Positions 46,346 through 59,330 of a stretch of 64,000 bases of DNA are shown here, piece by piece. The stretch is from Sphagnum compactum. Its lineage: Eukaryota; Bryophyta; Sphagnopsida; Sphagnales. Positions within the stretch are counted from its first letter, which is position 1. Every line of letters starts with the position of its first letter. The translations under genes were made by a program, and so were the position numbers. The stretch covers positions 9,662,213 to 9,726,212 of the forward strand of contig OZ234493.1 in the NCBI GenBank assembly GCA_965153455.1. The letters run 5' to 3'. The notes beneath the pieces were generated by a model, which ran no database searches, had not been told where the DNA came from, and was given only the letters and a program-made list of their open reading frames with translations.

Positions 46346-49300
46346 GCATGTGTCAAGCCTCTTGTAGCATGTTACTAGAATCTCAGGGGGGAAAAGCTCT
46401 AGATGAATGTACACTAATAATGTAATAAGTTTTAAACTTTTAATTGAAGCTTCACTTTGAAAATGTGAGGAAGAAATAAGAATAATGCTAAAGGAGATGG
46501 AAGTTTATAAAGTTTATAATATTTTCCCCTACTTTCTCCCCCTTTTTATATCCCTCAGATGGTTTCCAATAATTGATTATTATTTATTTCAATCTCAAAT
46601 TTAATTTTATTATATAGCATTGACATGAAAAATTATGTTAACATGTGTTGTTTCATGTTATTTTTTGAGAAAAATGTTCAAATAACATCTCATGATCTAC
46701 TTTTGCGCAAAACATCAATCCCCAAAACACATACATATTTCTTTTTGCTTAATCGGGACATAGAAGATTCAGACTTCAAACTAATAACTTCCCTTCCTGC
46801 ATCTAGAACTTCTCATCTAGATGCATGCACTTCTATGGAACAAATATCACCATCCACTATATGCATATATAGTACCAAATGTCACTCACACATTGGGTCA
46901 AGTTTGAGCCAAAATTTTATGCCCAAATTCCAAACCAATGCACAGTCTCAAGATCCACAGGGGCAGAGCCGATAAAAGTAATTAGTGTCTGTCTATTAAG
47001 GAAGCCTTCATAACTACCTACAAACCTACTGTCCCCTACATACATAGCTATTTCTTCCTTCTTAGAAACCTACTCTATCCCTCTCAACCTCGGCAAAAAA
47101 ATGGAGTGGGTGGTCAAATACTCATACCTGGCCCTTGTTATACAAGATTGTGGAATGCATGCAGCCCACCAGCATCTGGACAACTGGGCCTTGTTCTTGC
47201 AGCCTTATAATTATGTTATCTAACTAAGCTAGTTTGTTGGTTTTGTTTGTTTGGTTTGTCATGTTGAGATCTCCCCACTACAGTTTCCACACTAGTACCG
47301 ATGATAACAGCTCATTATGCAGCATAAATAAGGATATATTAAAACCAATTGAATAATGTGAAAACTACTAGGGTTTAGTACATATTTTATAATCAGATTA
47401 GGCGTGATGAGGCTGGAGCAATCTGCTGATTTTGATTCATGAGTTAGATTCAACAGTTTCAAATAAACAAGTAAACGTTAATTCGCATTTACAGATCTAC
47501 AATATTAATCTTAGCTCCGTACTGGACACTTATTCGGTGCTATTGGTGTTTGGACACGACTGGAAAATTCCTATCCTGGGAATCTCCATATTTTTGAAGG
47601 GTCGCATGTAAGCGTCTGGTTTAGTGCCATGCTCAAGTTAAAAGCCAATATTATAGAGCTCATGGACATGCTAGTGATGCACTACTGTAGAGCTCACATA
47701 TGGACGTCCTAGGGTACCTTTCCATTGACCAGTTGCACAGGCTTCAGCTTTGGTAGGTCCCCTTGCTTTTCATTAGCATGAAGTCTGAACATTGAAATTC
47801 CCAAGCTGAAGGTGCAGCTACTCAATTTGGAAATCAAGGGCTTCCAGGGCCTTGATTTCCTTAAATATTTAGTTTCGATTTTGTTAAATTTTCTTCAACA
47901 AAACTGTTCGATATTCAATAACTCTTGCATAGGAGGTCTAAACACTACCAAACCACTGAGGTGCACTGGTACACTCACCAACGACTTTCCAACGGTAACA
48001 AGGGCATGGGGCCGTGGTGTGGGAAATCTCATCATGACAAACAAAACAAACAAACCACCTTCCTTGATAGAAATAAGAGACCCGGCATTGAACTGCAGGT
48101 CTCCTGCATTTTGAAGTTTGCTGACAATTTTGCAATATAATTCTCCAGATGCCTCACATAGACATTAGTATTTCAGTGGCATTATATTTTTCACAAATGA
48201 GTAACTTATAGGAGTTCATTCAACACAGAAATTGTACCAAGTTTTTTTCTTGAAACACTTCTATATATACAGGTCAGAGTTATTGTGCAATGAGATGCTG
48301 GTTGTATGATCATGAAGTTGTCATGGTGTATAATGCTAGCTTAAAATGCTCTGATTATTTCAAATGACAGTTAGGTTGCAATCTGTGAAGAGTCTGTGTT
48401 GTCCTTCCCTTGTGGAAAATTCTGAAAAAAGATTGATTATAGACACCTGATCAAACCTAATAGTCGAAATTTAACAAGTTGAGCATTCATCTACCCTTTA
48501 AACACTACCTGCTACCACCATAGGTTGGCTCAATCTTACATACAAACTCTGGGTTTATAGAAGAACTCTGTCATGGAGCTCATGGAAAAACAGCAGGTAG
48601 GACCAAACAAAATTGTTTGGCTTCCTTGCAATTTTCATGCTCAAATGAAACATGGGACAATATTTTGCAAAGAATCAACAATCAACTTCAAACCAAATAG
48701 TAAAACGATGCCAACTTCCGCATACCAAAACTCCAAGTGAGAGTCAGAAAAGAGCATTAAGATTATGCAAATCAGAGAGCATAAATGTGAGAGAGAGGAA
48801 GATGCTCGGTTGTTAGGTTATGCAGAATTTTGAACTTAATATTTGATGCAACTTTCTTTGCTACTGGTTTAGGGTTTTTCTTTTTTTTCTTCATCACTTT
48901 CCTTCCATTGCTTGTTTCTCCACTTTCTTCATCTGAACAAGTAGAATCACCCTAAGTCATAGAAGAGACAAAAATATGTAATAATAATTTGAACAATCGC
49001 GACTTTTTCAGCCCATGGGCAAATGAACTTTGCACCCACCTTTAAAAGAAGTTATTAAAAAATCTGAATTTGGGCAATCAAAACTTGAACTCATGGTCTA
49101 ATGGACTTGGTGCCAAACCCACCTCAAGTAGATGGGTCTAGTACCAAATCAAAAAGATCATGAAACATTGTCCATAGCACATTTAATGTTGATTTTTCAC
49201 CCATTTACATTTCATTGGTCCCTCGGTCCTTCAACCCTTGAGTAAAGTGAATTTGAGCCCTAAAATGGCTTTTCCTCCAATCGTAGGTTCTCTCTTGTGA

Positions 49301-50602
49301 CAATCATGGCCTTTCAAGCATGTAAAGGGGGCTTAATTCGAGGGCTCTAAGTTCTAACCCCATGAGTAGTATACCCCAAAGGCAAAAGCCCAAAATAATG
49401 GAGGGATCTGGATTTTCTTCCTCAATTTTGTGAGGTAGGTGGCCTAGCAATCATCCACAAGAGGTATTAGCCAAATTTGGCTACAGGTTAGAGAGGAAAG
49501 TATAAAAAAATTATGAATCCTGCGATTTTTTGGCAATAGGCTGGAATCTATAGTCTAAAACTGGCAATATCAGGTTTCTTTCTTAGAAATCTGGGGACTT
49601 TGGCCCTCCTTTTTCCCCAAAATTCCATTGTAAAAGTTGCACCACCTTTTTTCTTGTCGCCAAGTAGTGAAAGTTGGCCAAAAAAAAAACTGCTCGAGAG
49701 CAGTGTTTTTTTTTCAAATTCCTCAAGTAGGTGCACTGGCTAGGATCCTCAGCATTAATTAGCAGTAAATGGCGACTGTCCTGGTGGACTAGTAGATCTT
49801 TTTTGGAATCCTGCTTAGTTCTGGCGACCTGCAGGAACACACTCTCTAAATCTGGCGACTTCTAAGTTTTTTTGATCAAGATATGGCGAATTTGTTTTTT
49901 AAAATCTCAAAAATCCCTTTGTTGAATTCACCAAGGAACGGATTTTTTTGATGTTGAGAGTGTGGACATAGTATGTAGATGTACAACATCTTATCTATTG
50001 GCAGGGCCAGCGTGTTTGTGATGCCTTGTGATGAGTGTTTGTTCAATTCACAAATTCATCTTCAATGCAGAGAGGTGCTTTCTATGTACATTCTTTCTCC
50101 AGAATACCATTTTCCTCTAGGCTATTTTTGCCAAGTTCAAACTTCAATTCTCGTGTTTCTCAACTCCACTTTGCCAAATCTTAAGGTTGGCATTCATATT
50201 TTGCTTGACCTCCTCACAATTTGACTATTTTGTCAAATTCACTCAATATGGTTTCCCAAATCCACTTTGCTGAATTGGAAAGTTCACATTGCCAAATTGT
50301 CAAGTTCACATTCCTGAGTCCCACATTCCCAAATTACCAACTCCCCATTGCTATTTGGCTATTTGGCCAGTTTGCAAAATTGTCAAGTCCACTTCACCCT
50401 GTGCACTGCCAAAATGAGCTTCAAGCTGCCCACAAATTTCTAAATTTCTGGCCTGTCAAAGGCCTGAATCTTTTCAGGTCCACTGAAACTTCTGCCCCAA
50501 AATATACTATTGCCCGACATTTTTTTTTGCACAGGCTGCTTGGGGTTCCCCCCACCCATCCCCATTTCCTTCCTTCTCTCTCTCTCTCTCTCTCTCTTTT
50601 CT
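46346..50602. other. Intergenic, no gene seen
   Basis: No recognised gene. The block 46990-48880 is less AT-rich but its ORFs (up to 116 codons) match no family. TGGCGAC motifs recur at 49770-49880. A (CT)n microsatellite lies at 50575-50597. Confidence 0.5.
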
Positions 50603-51655
50603 TTTGACTCGGATGGCTCTTTGAAGCTTGAGATCAGCCCTTTCACAATTTAAACTGCCCTCTAAATTATTTTTTGAACATATGAGAATGAATTGAAAGG
50701 TTTCAAGTTCAAATTTCATGTTTCCTGTTGTTTTCAGTTTTATTGATGCATGGATTTAAAGCCATCCTAATGGAATGGAAGTCCATCAAGGAAAATTCAT
50801 GAAATACTAGGATGAATTCAAGTTCATCAAAGAAATGATATTTCTACTTTTATTTCATCGATGAAGTGTAATTCAAAAAATTAGTTTTGCATTAAATATC
50901 ATGCAAATATCATGGATTGACATCAATAAAATATCATTGGTGAATTCTCAACAGAGGAATGAATGAAGCCTTTTGTATGAAAATTTTGGACAAAATTTCA
51001 TGTATGAAAAGCTGAACTTTAATGGTTCATAAAGTTCATCCATGAAATTAGTGTTGCTAGAATGGACATCCCTTGGCTAGAGATGTCCTAGGGGATGTCT
51101 GTGGGTGTCATGGCCTTCAATAATGAACCCAACAGCCCTTTACATACTCCTTTGGGGGAGAAAAAAACAGGGGTTGTGCTACGGAGGTTTAGCACATGTT
51201 GATCAAGTTTAACAATCTAAATTGACATGTGGCATGTCCTTCTAGCAACCCTAATTTCGTGGATGAACTTTATTCCATGAAAGTTCAAGTGTTCATGCAT
51301 GAAGTTTGTTCATAAGATTTTGTCTACAAAACTTCATCCATTCCTCCATTCAAAATTCACAAATGATATTTTATGGATGTTTTAATGAGAATGGATGAAA
51401 CAAAATATGTAAACAATATTTTTTTAATGAAATTTATTTCATCCTAGAAGATTTCATGAATTTTCATGGATGGACTTTCATTCCATTAGGATGGCTTCAA
51501 ATCCACATCATAAAAATGGATATAAAAAACCTAAAATTTGTACTCAAAACCTTCCAATTTGCTTTCAATATGTTTAAAAAAAATTAGAATGTAACTTGAA
51601 ATTTGGAAGGGCTCCCTTCAAGCTTAAAAAAACCATCAAGCCAAAACCAAATAGA
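50603..51655. mobile_element. Long hairpin (foldback) element, ~1.05 kb
   Basis: Left arm about 50603-51072 and right arm about 51232-51655 are reverse complements along their whole length with substitutions and small indels. Landmarks: AAGCCATCCTAATGGAATGG (left, 50759) pairs with CATTCCATTAGGATGGCTT (right, 51480). GTTGCTAGAATGGACAT at the inner left end pairs with ATGTCCTTCTAGCAAC at the inner right. A ~160 bp loop contains no ORF. This fits a non-autonomous foldback or MITE-like element. Its RNA would form a long hairpin. Confidence 0.85.
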
Positions 51656-51929
51656 AAGGGAAAAAAATTCTCATGCTCTAATGATGGAAGTCACACATTC
51701 AATTATTCTTTCTACATGCTCAACAACTAATACAAAGATCTCCCCTCCTTAAAAGTAATTACTTCCAAAGCCTAACACTCACACACATTTTCAAAACCAT
51801 TGTATTGCATTGGCAACAAATCACTAATTATCATTGCAATATCTCCACAAGCTTTACATGTTCAAATCACAAGAACAATCCACTACCACAAATGTCCCAA
51901 GCAACAATAACATACAGACTACAAACATC

Positions 51930-52235
51930 TGTAAATTGGCCAGTGACAGAACACTAAAATGCTCAAGGCAAGCCAGATCCAAAGGGAGGGCTCCATTGTT
52001 TCCGGTGTCCAAACCAAACTTGAACCCTTCTTATTGGCGCATCTAACGCACTAAAAATTGTTAAAAGCATAAGTGAATTGAAAATTTTATGGCACCCCAA
52101 AATAAAGGTCAAGAATTCAAAAAAACCTACCACTAAATGTTACAAAGGTTGGTTCCTGAACACCCAAAAAATTGATTATATGTTGTTTTATTGTTATCAG
52201 AGTTCAAAGATGATATATAGAACTTCAGGTGGCAT
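51930..52235 (+). repeat. Dispersed ~310 bp repeat, copy 2
   Basis: Same order of blocks as copy 1 at 46020. Its 3' end (TTCAAAGATGAT...TAGAACTTCAGGTGGC...AAATCATTTAAAATGAA) is repeated once more at 52368-52430. Confidence 0.75.
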
Positions 52236-52332
52236 TTTTATAACATTTAAAATCATTTAAAATGAATAAGAAATAAGAAAATTATGAGGTTTGAAAGTAG
52301 GAAAGGTCCAACTTGAAGAAAAAAAACCAAAA

Positions 52333-52358
52333 AAAAACCCTAAACCCTAAACCCTTTT
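52333..52358 (-). repeat. Interstitial telomere-like CCCTAAA run
   Basis: Three CCCTAAA units in a row between A-rich and CT-rich sequence; too short to be a chromosome end. Confidence 0.85.
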
Positions 52359-52367
52359 CCTTTTCAC

Positions 52368-52430
52368 TTCAAAGATGATTTCTAGAGCTTGAAGTAGCGC
52401 TCTCATAACATTTTAAATCATTCAAAATGA
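52368..52430 (+). repeat. Partial third copy of the dispersed repeat 3' end
   Basis: TTCAAAGATGATTTCTAGAGCTT followed by ATAACATTTTAAATCATTCAAAATGAA closely matches 52202-52265, about 166 bp upstream. Confidence 0.75.
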
Positions 52431-55400
52431 AGCACATACGATGATAATATAAATAACTGATGAATATGTATTCTTATTTAGTTATAAGTAATTATATTAT
52501 AGTTATAACATAGTTGAACAATGATACTTTAGTAGTGCCACACTAGTGGCCATACTAATTGTATCAATGGGAATCATAGTTGAAAACTAATTTGCAAATG
52601 TATCCCATCATGGGTGGTGAAATGCGAACATGTGGCATGATCGCATCTATGTACATTGTACATTAGTTGCAACATAATTATTGCTTTAATGGCACATTTA
52701 CAACAATTTTAAAGTAATTAACACATGCAACTACAATGCAATTCTTAAAAAAGTCAAACATGGTTGACTACATATGTATGTACGATGTGTATAAATTACC
52801 ATATAAAAAACCCATTTTCAACTAACTTACAATTATAATACATCTAACTGATTTTCTAATGTGGTAATTTGTTTATTAATACACTGTATTTCTTGAGGGA
52901 TAGTTGTACAATAGTTGTAATACCCAAGTGATAGTTGCACAATAGTTGTATATGATTTCTTTTTGAGTTTTAGTTGCAAGGTAGTGTGATTTCAATAGAT
53001 GCAATTTCTCATAGTGTTAAAAATTCACCTTTAATACTTTCGACAAACTAAAGCTACACCAAGAAAATCACATACTAAATAAAGAAAGTTAATCATTTTT
53101 TTGTAACAAAAAGAAATTCAAAGGTCCAAAATTCACAGTACACAAAAATCAAAACATAGATTTACATGCAAATTCATAAGGTTATCAAGGACATATTAGA
53201 AATTAGGGTACCCAAAAGGCAAGTCACACTACCATGGATTTCAATTCACAAAATTCAACTATGAATTTATTTTTTGTATTAAATCATTAATTTTGAATGA
53301 CAAATGAATTCTATAAGTTGCAATAAACACAAAGATGGTTCAATTTTGAAATTTGATGCACAATTCAATGTCCTTAAGATTCTTGGAACACCAATTTTAA
53401 TATTGGTCACAAGTGATATTACTTGATTTTGGTTTGTAGCCAATTTTAGTACCAATTTTTAAAATTCAAACTAGCAATTTTTTGGGAGTTCAAAAATTAC
53501 CTTAAGAATTATCTAATAGTTCTTAAAGGAATGAATAACTACCCAAAAAAATGGTTTAGTAATTCTTATGACCCACTTGGTCAATTATTGTTTTTAGGTG
53601 TACTTAGGTAAACTAATTTAGGATCCTAATTAGTAAAGCTTGTGTCCTAGGTCATAGGGGTTAGGGTTTAGGTTAGTTCCAGTCCTTTCTTGTTTAGCTA
53701 GATGTTTTTTTCTCTTTTCATTTTGTAATCTCTATCTCTTTCAATCTAGAGAAACACTTGTTAGAACTTTGTTCGAGGGAAATAAAAAAGATCAATATAG
53801 AAGACCACAAGTGGAAAAGAAATTAAGTACATTGAAAAAGGGAAATATGCACCCTTGATAAATTATAATATGCCTTCAATATAACAAAAGTTGGAACATT
53901 GAACCAAATCTTGTGAATGTAGTGTGAAGTGAAACATGCAAGGGTTTCAAAGGTTTTAGTTTTCACTTTCTATGTTGTGTTTGAATTTTTGTTTATATTT
54001 TGTTTGTCTTTCAATTTGTTTTTGTGTTTTCTCCTTCTTGGTATGTTTGTTCACATGCCACATCCATTTTGAAATAGTCACACCATTGTTGTCATGAACA
54101 AATTCATTGCACATATATAATGGTGGGTTGGATTCATTTTGATTCCCTTTGTACTCATTTTTTTTGCTTTTAATCACAACCACCTTTTAAAATGTAACCA
54201 TCATTTCACAAAGTTTGTGATGATTCTACTTCATCCCTTCTTCATGTTTTTTCCTTGATAAATTGAAGTGGTAGCAAGAAAAAATATGAATGTGTAGCTT
54301 GAAGAATATGAGTGTTTTAAATTTAAAAGAGTTGACAAAACCATTGGAGGTTTGAGCAACAATCTAAGATAATGCCAAGACTTCAAGATAAGGTTTCACA
54401 AATAGGCTTCTTGCATTTGCTTATGATTCATAACATTCACATTTTAGAAAGTTCTTAGGAGGTGGGATCCATAATTTTTTTGCAATTTTGTAATTTTGTG
54501 AGGTCACTAATTAATTACAATTAATGACAAGATGTTTTACATGATGAAAACCTTTGAATGCTACATATTATAATCCCAAGTCCATTAACCTCATTAACTA
54601 ACCCATCTTCACACCCTAAAACCTAGAATTGGATTAAAACTAAAACCAATGCATTTTATCAAAATGAAAAACCATTAGAACCAAGAACAATGGTAATTTT
54701 TTTTGACATAGACCCAAAACCAATAGGTTCTGGCTTTTTGAAAATTTTAAAGAACCAAAACGAATGATTTTCTTTAAAACCTAAGAATTGGTCAACACTA
54801 GTCACAACAATTAAAGTAAAGTCAACATTAATAATGTTGGGTGAATTGTATAACAAAATTTATGCAACATGTAAAAACAATTGCACAAATGTTTTGTAAT
54901 GAAAGGGAGAGAGCTTGTGAAATGTGCAATATAAATTTAAAGTCTATAATGAATGAGGGGAAAAAGGTTCCTTATGAAGTCTTGTGTCATTTCCTTTTTA
55001 TATTTTGACTTTAAAGGATATAAATAAAAGCTTTGTGAAGTTGATGTTTGGGTGCAAGGATACAATGAGTGTTGATGGCATGTGTAGAAACCTTGTAAGT
55101 ACTATTATTTGGAAAGGCACCAATTAAATATGTCTAGAGTTTTAAGTTGAAAAAAATGTAAAATTAAGAATGACATTGGATGGGGTCAAGCCTTAAGCCA
55201 ACTCAAACACAAATTGGTCAACATGTTCAATCCTTGTTTTCAACTACAACCTCCCATGCAATGTTGTCACCAAACTCTTTTTTATCATGTTTAGCCTCAT
55301 CAATCTTGGAAAAAACAAGTTGTGTGGTTATTGGATGTTCATTTGGTGCCATTAATTAATGAGCTTCAAAAAATATGGATAAGTATGGTGACAAAATTTA

Positions 55401-58400
55401 TCCATGTCCAAGCTTAAGTTAAATCCAATTGGAAAATTTAACAAACTAGATTTGGAATTTGGAATTGGGTTAATTATATGTGTCAATTTCAACTCAAAAT
55501 TTACATATCAAATTGGCAAATTTGGCAAATCATATTTGGAATTTGCAATTTGCAATTAACATGTTTGATTTGAAATTCCAATTTTGAATATTAAAAGTGC
55601 ACATTTGTTTAAGGTCCAATTGGTGGATTTGAAATTAGATGTGTCCATTATAATTTGTTTTACAATTTTGTTTTATACATGGCATCAAATTTCAATGTAC
55701 TACAAAATATGTTCATGCCAAATCCAAGTCTATGTTTATTTTAGGTTCAATTGGCATATATAATTTTGCTAGATATGAATTATAATTGAACAAAAATAAA
55801 TCTTTGATTTTGAATGGTAGTTTTTGACATTTAATGTTATTTTTCATTCCTTTAAATTTGTTTTGATGCATTAGATTTTGTCGATTATACATAATTCTTC
55901 TCATACATGGTGTTGGTTGTGAGGTCTTCAAATTGTTCTCTCTACATGTTTATCTTAAGCTCAATTGGTAGATCTAAAATCAAATCATATGTCAATTAGT
56001 TTATTTGTTTTACAATTTTCTTCTACAATAAATGGAAACAATTCCAAGTGTTTTGTGAATTGCTAAATGTTCATTTAAACAATTTTGAGTTGAACAATGG
56101 TAGGTGTGAAGAAGTTCAAAGTTTAAACTTACCCTTTCCTTGTTTACAAGGTCAATAACAATGGTAGGTTCATTAATGTAATTGTGAAACTATGTTGATT
56201 TGTTAGGTGTGCATAGTTATGACAAAATGGAAATGTCCCTTGGACTAACATTTCCTAAACACTAAATAATTTTATTGTGGACAATTCTTGCTTTTGTGGG
56301 ATATAGATATGTTGTTGGATGATCAATTGTTATTTTCCATGTACCATTTGTGGCCTAGCTTGGAAGGTTTGACAATAAAATGATTAAAAAGAATTTGGGT
56401 GAACAATGGAAACAACGAAAACTTTGAAAGTTGAATATATTGTGACAACTCCAAATTTGTTCATGAAATTCATACCATGTGATTATATCTTCTAAACGAC
56501 ATTGTTGAATCCTTTATCATGTAAATCACTTTTATGTAGCTTCATGAGCAATTATAAATCATTAAATCTTGCAAAATATGAATTGTTACAACAAAAACAC
56601 TTACATATTCAATGTGTTTTCACCCTTTTGCCTATGGATTTTTTTGGGATACATTCTAAGGACTCAATATATGATATATTAAGCAAAAATAACATTTAAA
56701 TGCAATAAAGCTTTTAGAAAAACTTTAATAAAAAAAACTTATGGATTTTTGAATGGTTTGAAATGGAACATTTTTTCATGAGTCGATATCATAATCATTC
56801 TTGAATCGATTTTTTATCTCTTAAAATTTTATTTAGAATGACTTTATTCATTGGACTTTTTTAGTTCATTAACCACCATGTAATTCCCCATTTAACCAAT
56901 GATATCAAAGTAGACTGTCATTTTAACACTACCATATGGACTTTTGGAAAGTGATGTATCCCATAAAAAATGAACCACTCTAATTTGCAATCACCCTAAA
57001 AACATGGATTAACTAAAGATTCAATTGTTTGCTATATCTTCTTCTTCTTTAGTAAAATATGTAAATTTGGTTTCAATTAGGAATAGGTGTTGTCATGCAT
57101 TGTAGTAGTATTATTATTTTTCATTAATTAATTATTAATTTAAAACATTCTTTTTCGAAAGCCTAAAGACCTCCAAGAAAGAACCTATCTTCAAGAGTGT
57201 GAGGGATTTTATGCTTGCAAGTAGGGTATTAGATCCCTCTCACTCTTCAAACAAGAGTAGGTGTAAGAACCTACCCCCTCCTATGCCTCATGATCTATGT
57301 ATGTTTAGGTTTGTATCTTCTTTCCATTTGTTTTTTTCCATCTTTCTTAAGTAGAAGTCATGGTAATTTAGATTTCATGAAACCAATGTGTCTCTTATAT
57401 GCCAAGTGTGGACATGTGTTGATGGATGTTCCATTGAACATAGTTTTTAAAGGATTTTGAACTATGTATTTATCTTGAATAATTGTCATGAGACAGATAA
57501 TGAAAGTTCTTTAATAAACATGTTTGTGCTACCAAGAAGAAAAAATGGCATGAGTTCCAAACTACTGAATGGAAATCTTGTAAATTTGTATTGGTAGAAA
57601 AGACCTCACATTGAATATGGGTTTTGCAAATGAAGTCACATGGCATTTTTGTGTTTGTTGACAAGGGCATCAAGTTAGACACATTGTCTAGTGTGTTAAT
57701 TTTCATGCAAAAACTGAATGTATCAATGGCAGCTTCATTTTGAATACCATCTCCCATGATCAATATTCAATCCTCATGATATCTGACTGGCTATTTCACA
57801 CTATAGTTACAATGCAGAGATGCAACTGTTGAATAGGTTGATGATATGCTCCAACATCAAATTGTCAAACCTCAATAATGGGTATCCCCTTCACATCAAT
57901 GATTTTTTTGGGCAGATTTTTGCTATTTTGCAGAAACAATTTGAGGAAAACTTATAAACGATGGGTTTTCAGTTTGAAATGTGTTTGTCATAAAAAATTC
58001 ACCACTTCTGTGAAATCTAGACTTGTGAAAAAAACCATTGCTTTACATCATGGGAATCACAGCTTATCACTTCTTTTACTCATACATTTTTTAAAAAAAG
58101 TACTCTTCCGTACACAATGGCATCTATATAAAAATATGCTAAATTATGTATGTTCAAACTTTCGCAACAATGCTTAGTCCTAATTGTTGGGTACTTCCAC
58201 TCCTTTCACTTCCAAACTAGCTATCTGGTTTCAGACCTTTCAAACCATGAATTTTTTTCTCTTGGGTGAAGGAGTGTTTCCATAATAATAACCATCTATT
58301 GCTGAATGGAGTAAATATTTAGCTCCTTTCATTCCTTCTGATAGCTTTCACAATTAGTTGTTTAAATTCACAATTAATTGGTGTAAATTAATGTTAATTG

Positions 58401-59073
58401 ATAAGCTTTTCTTCTTTTGTGATGTCATCATACGTTTCTCTTTTTACATGCCTCCCAATCCAGGAAATTCCACTCATGCAACCATCAACTTAGCATTCAA
58501 AGCAAGTTTTCAACAACTTGTTCTTAGTGTTAATGCCTTTTACTCTTTCTTCGCAACTAAAGTACTAGATCCATCACCATAATCTTGATATTAACAGTGG
58601 ATACTATATTGTGGGTCCATGTCAGTTTGATCAAAATCCTATCCTTTGATCATTTCAATCTGTTCCTACAACATCTAATGGTTACCATGCTTGTCATAAT
58701 AATTACAACTTTGATTTTCTAACATTTATGCAAACTGTACATCATCATTCCCTAAAGTCATTAATAACTATACATGTCATTGTTAGTATCTTAATAATCA
58801 GACGTTTTGAGAACTTCAATATTGGGATGCATTCCTCCCCACTTCCCAATGCATTTCTGAAGTGCTTCAGTTTTTGGGGAATGTACTAGGGACATATGGA
58901 CCAATCAAAATTTAACTCCATAATAGGATTCATCTTTTAACATTTCTATTGTGTAGACTTATACAAACTATTGTATAAAAGATAATCCATCTATGAAGGA
59001 ACTAGTTTGTTTTGTTTTGCAGTTATGAGATCTACTGAACCAGGACGCTTCGGATTGTGTTCTTGGTGTCTCT
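52431..59073. other. Long AT-rich intergenic stretch, no gene seen
   Basis: About 6.6 kb with only short low-complexity ORFs. No transposase, reverse transcriptase, tRNA or splice-supported exon was recognised. Confidence 0.55.
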
Positions 59074-59330
59074 GGAAAGCTCTTGATGAGGACGGACGGG
59101 TGCATGGGTGTTGATTCCATGCGTTTGGACTTGTAGTGCAAAAGTTCTTGAATATTGATTGAGTGATTTCTTCACTGAAAATTAAATTAAATCGTAGCCG
59201 AAAGTTTAGGAGGAATTGGAATGTGCCTTTGATGTCGTTGGAAAGCTCTTGATGAGCAAGATTTGGATTCAGGGTGTGGGAGATATTGATTTTTAAGTGA
59301 TTTTTTTTGTCGCTGAAAATTCAAATAAAT
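59074..59330 (+). repeat. ~166 bp imperfect tandem duplication
   Basis: GGAAAGCTCTTGATGAG occurs at 59074 and 59240. Both are followed by TTGATT-containing sequence and GTGATTT...TCGCTGAAAATTAAA-like sequence. Composition and the GGAAAGCTCTTGATGAG phrase recall LTR fragments, but no element ends are visible. Confidence 0.6.

Noticed and set aside
46625-46975. 116-codon plus-strand ORF
   Set aside because: Preceded and followed by AT-rich noncoding DNA, no homology recognised, no splice sites supporting it.
47812-48140. Possible gene fragment with balanced composition
   Set aside because: Two frames are open but neither resembles a family; no consistent exon boundaries found.
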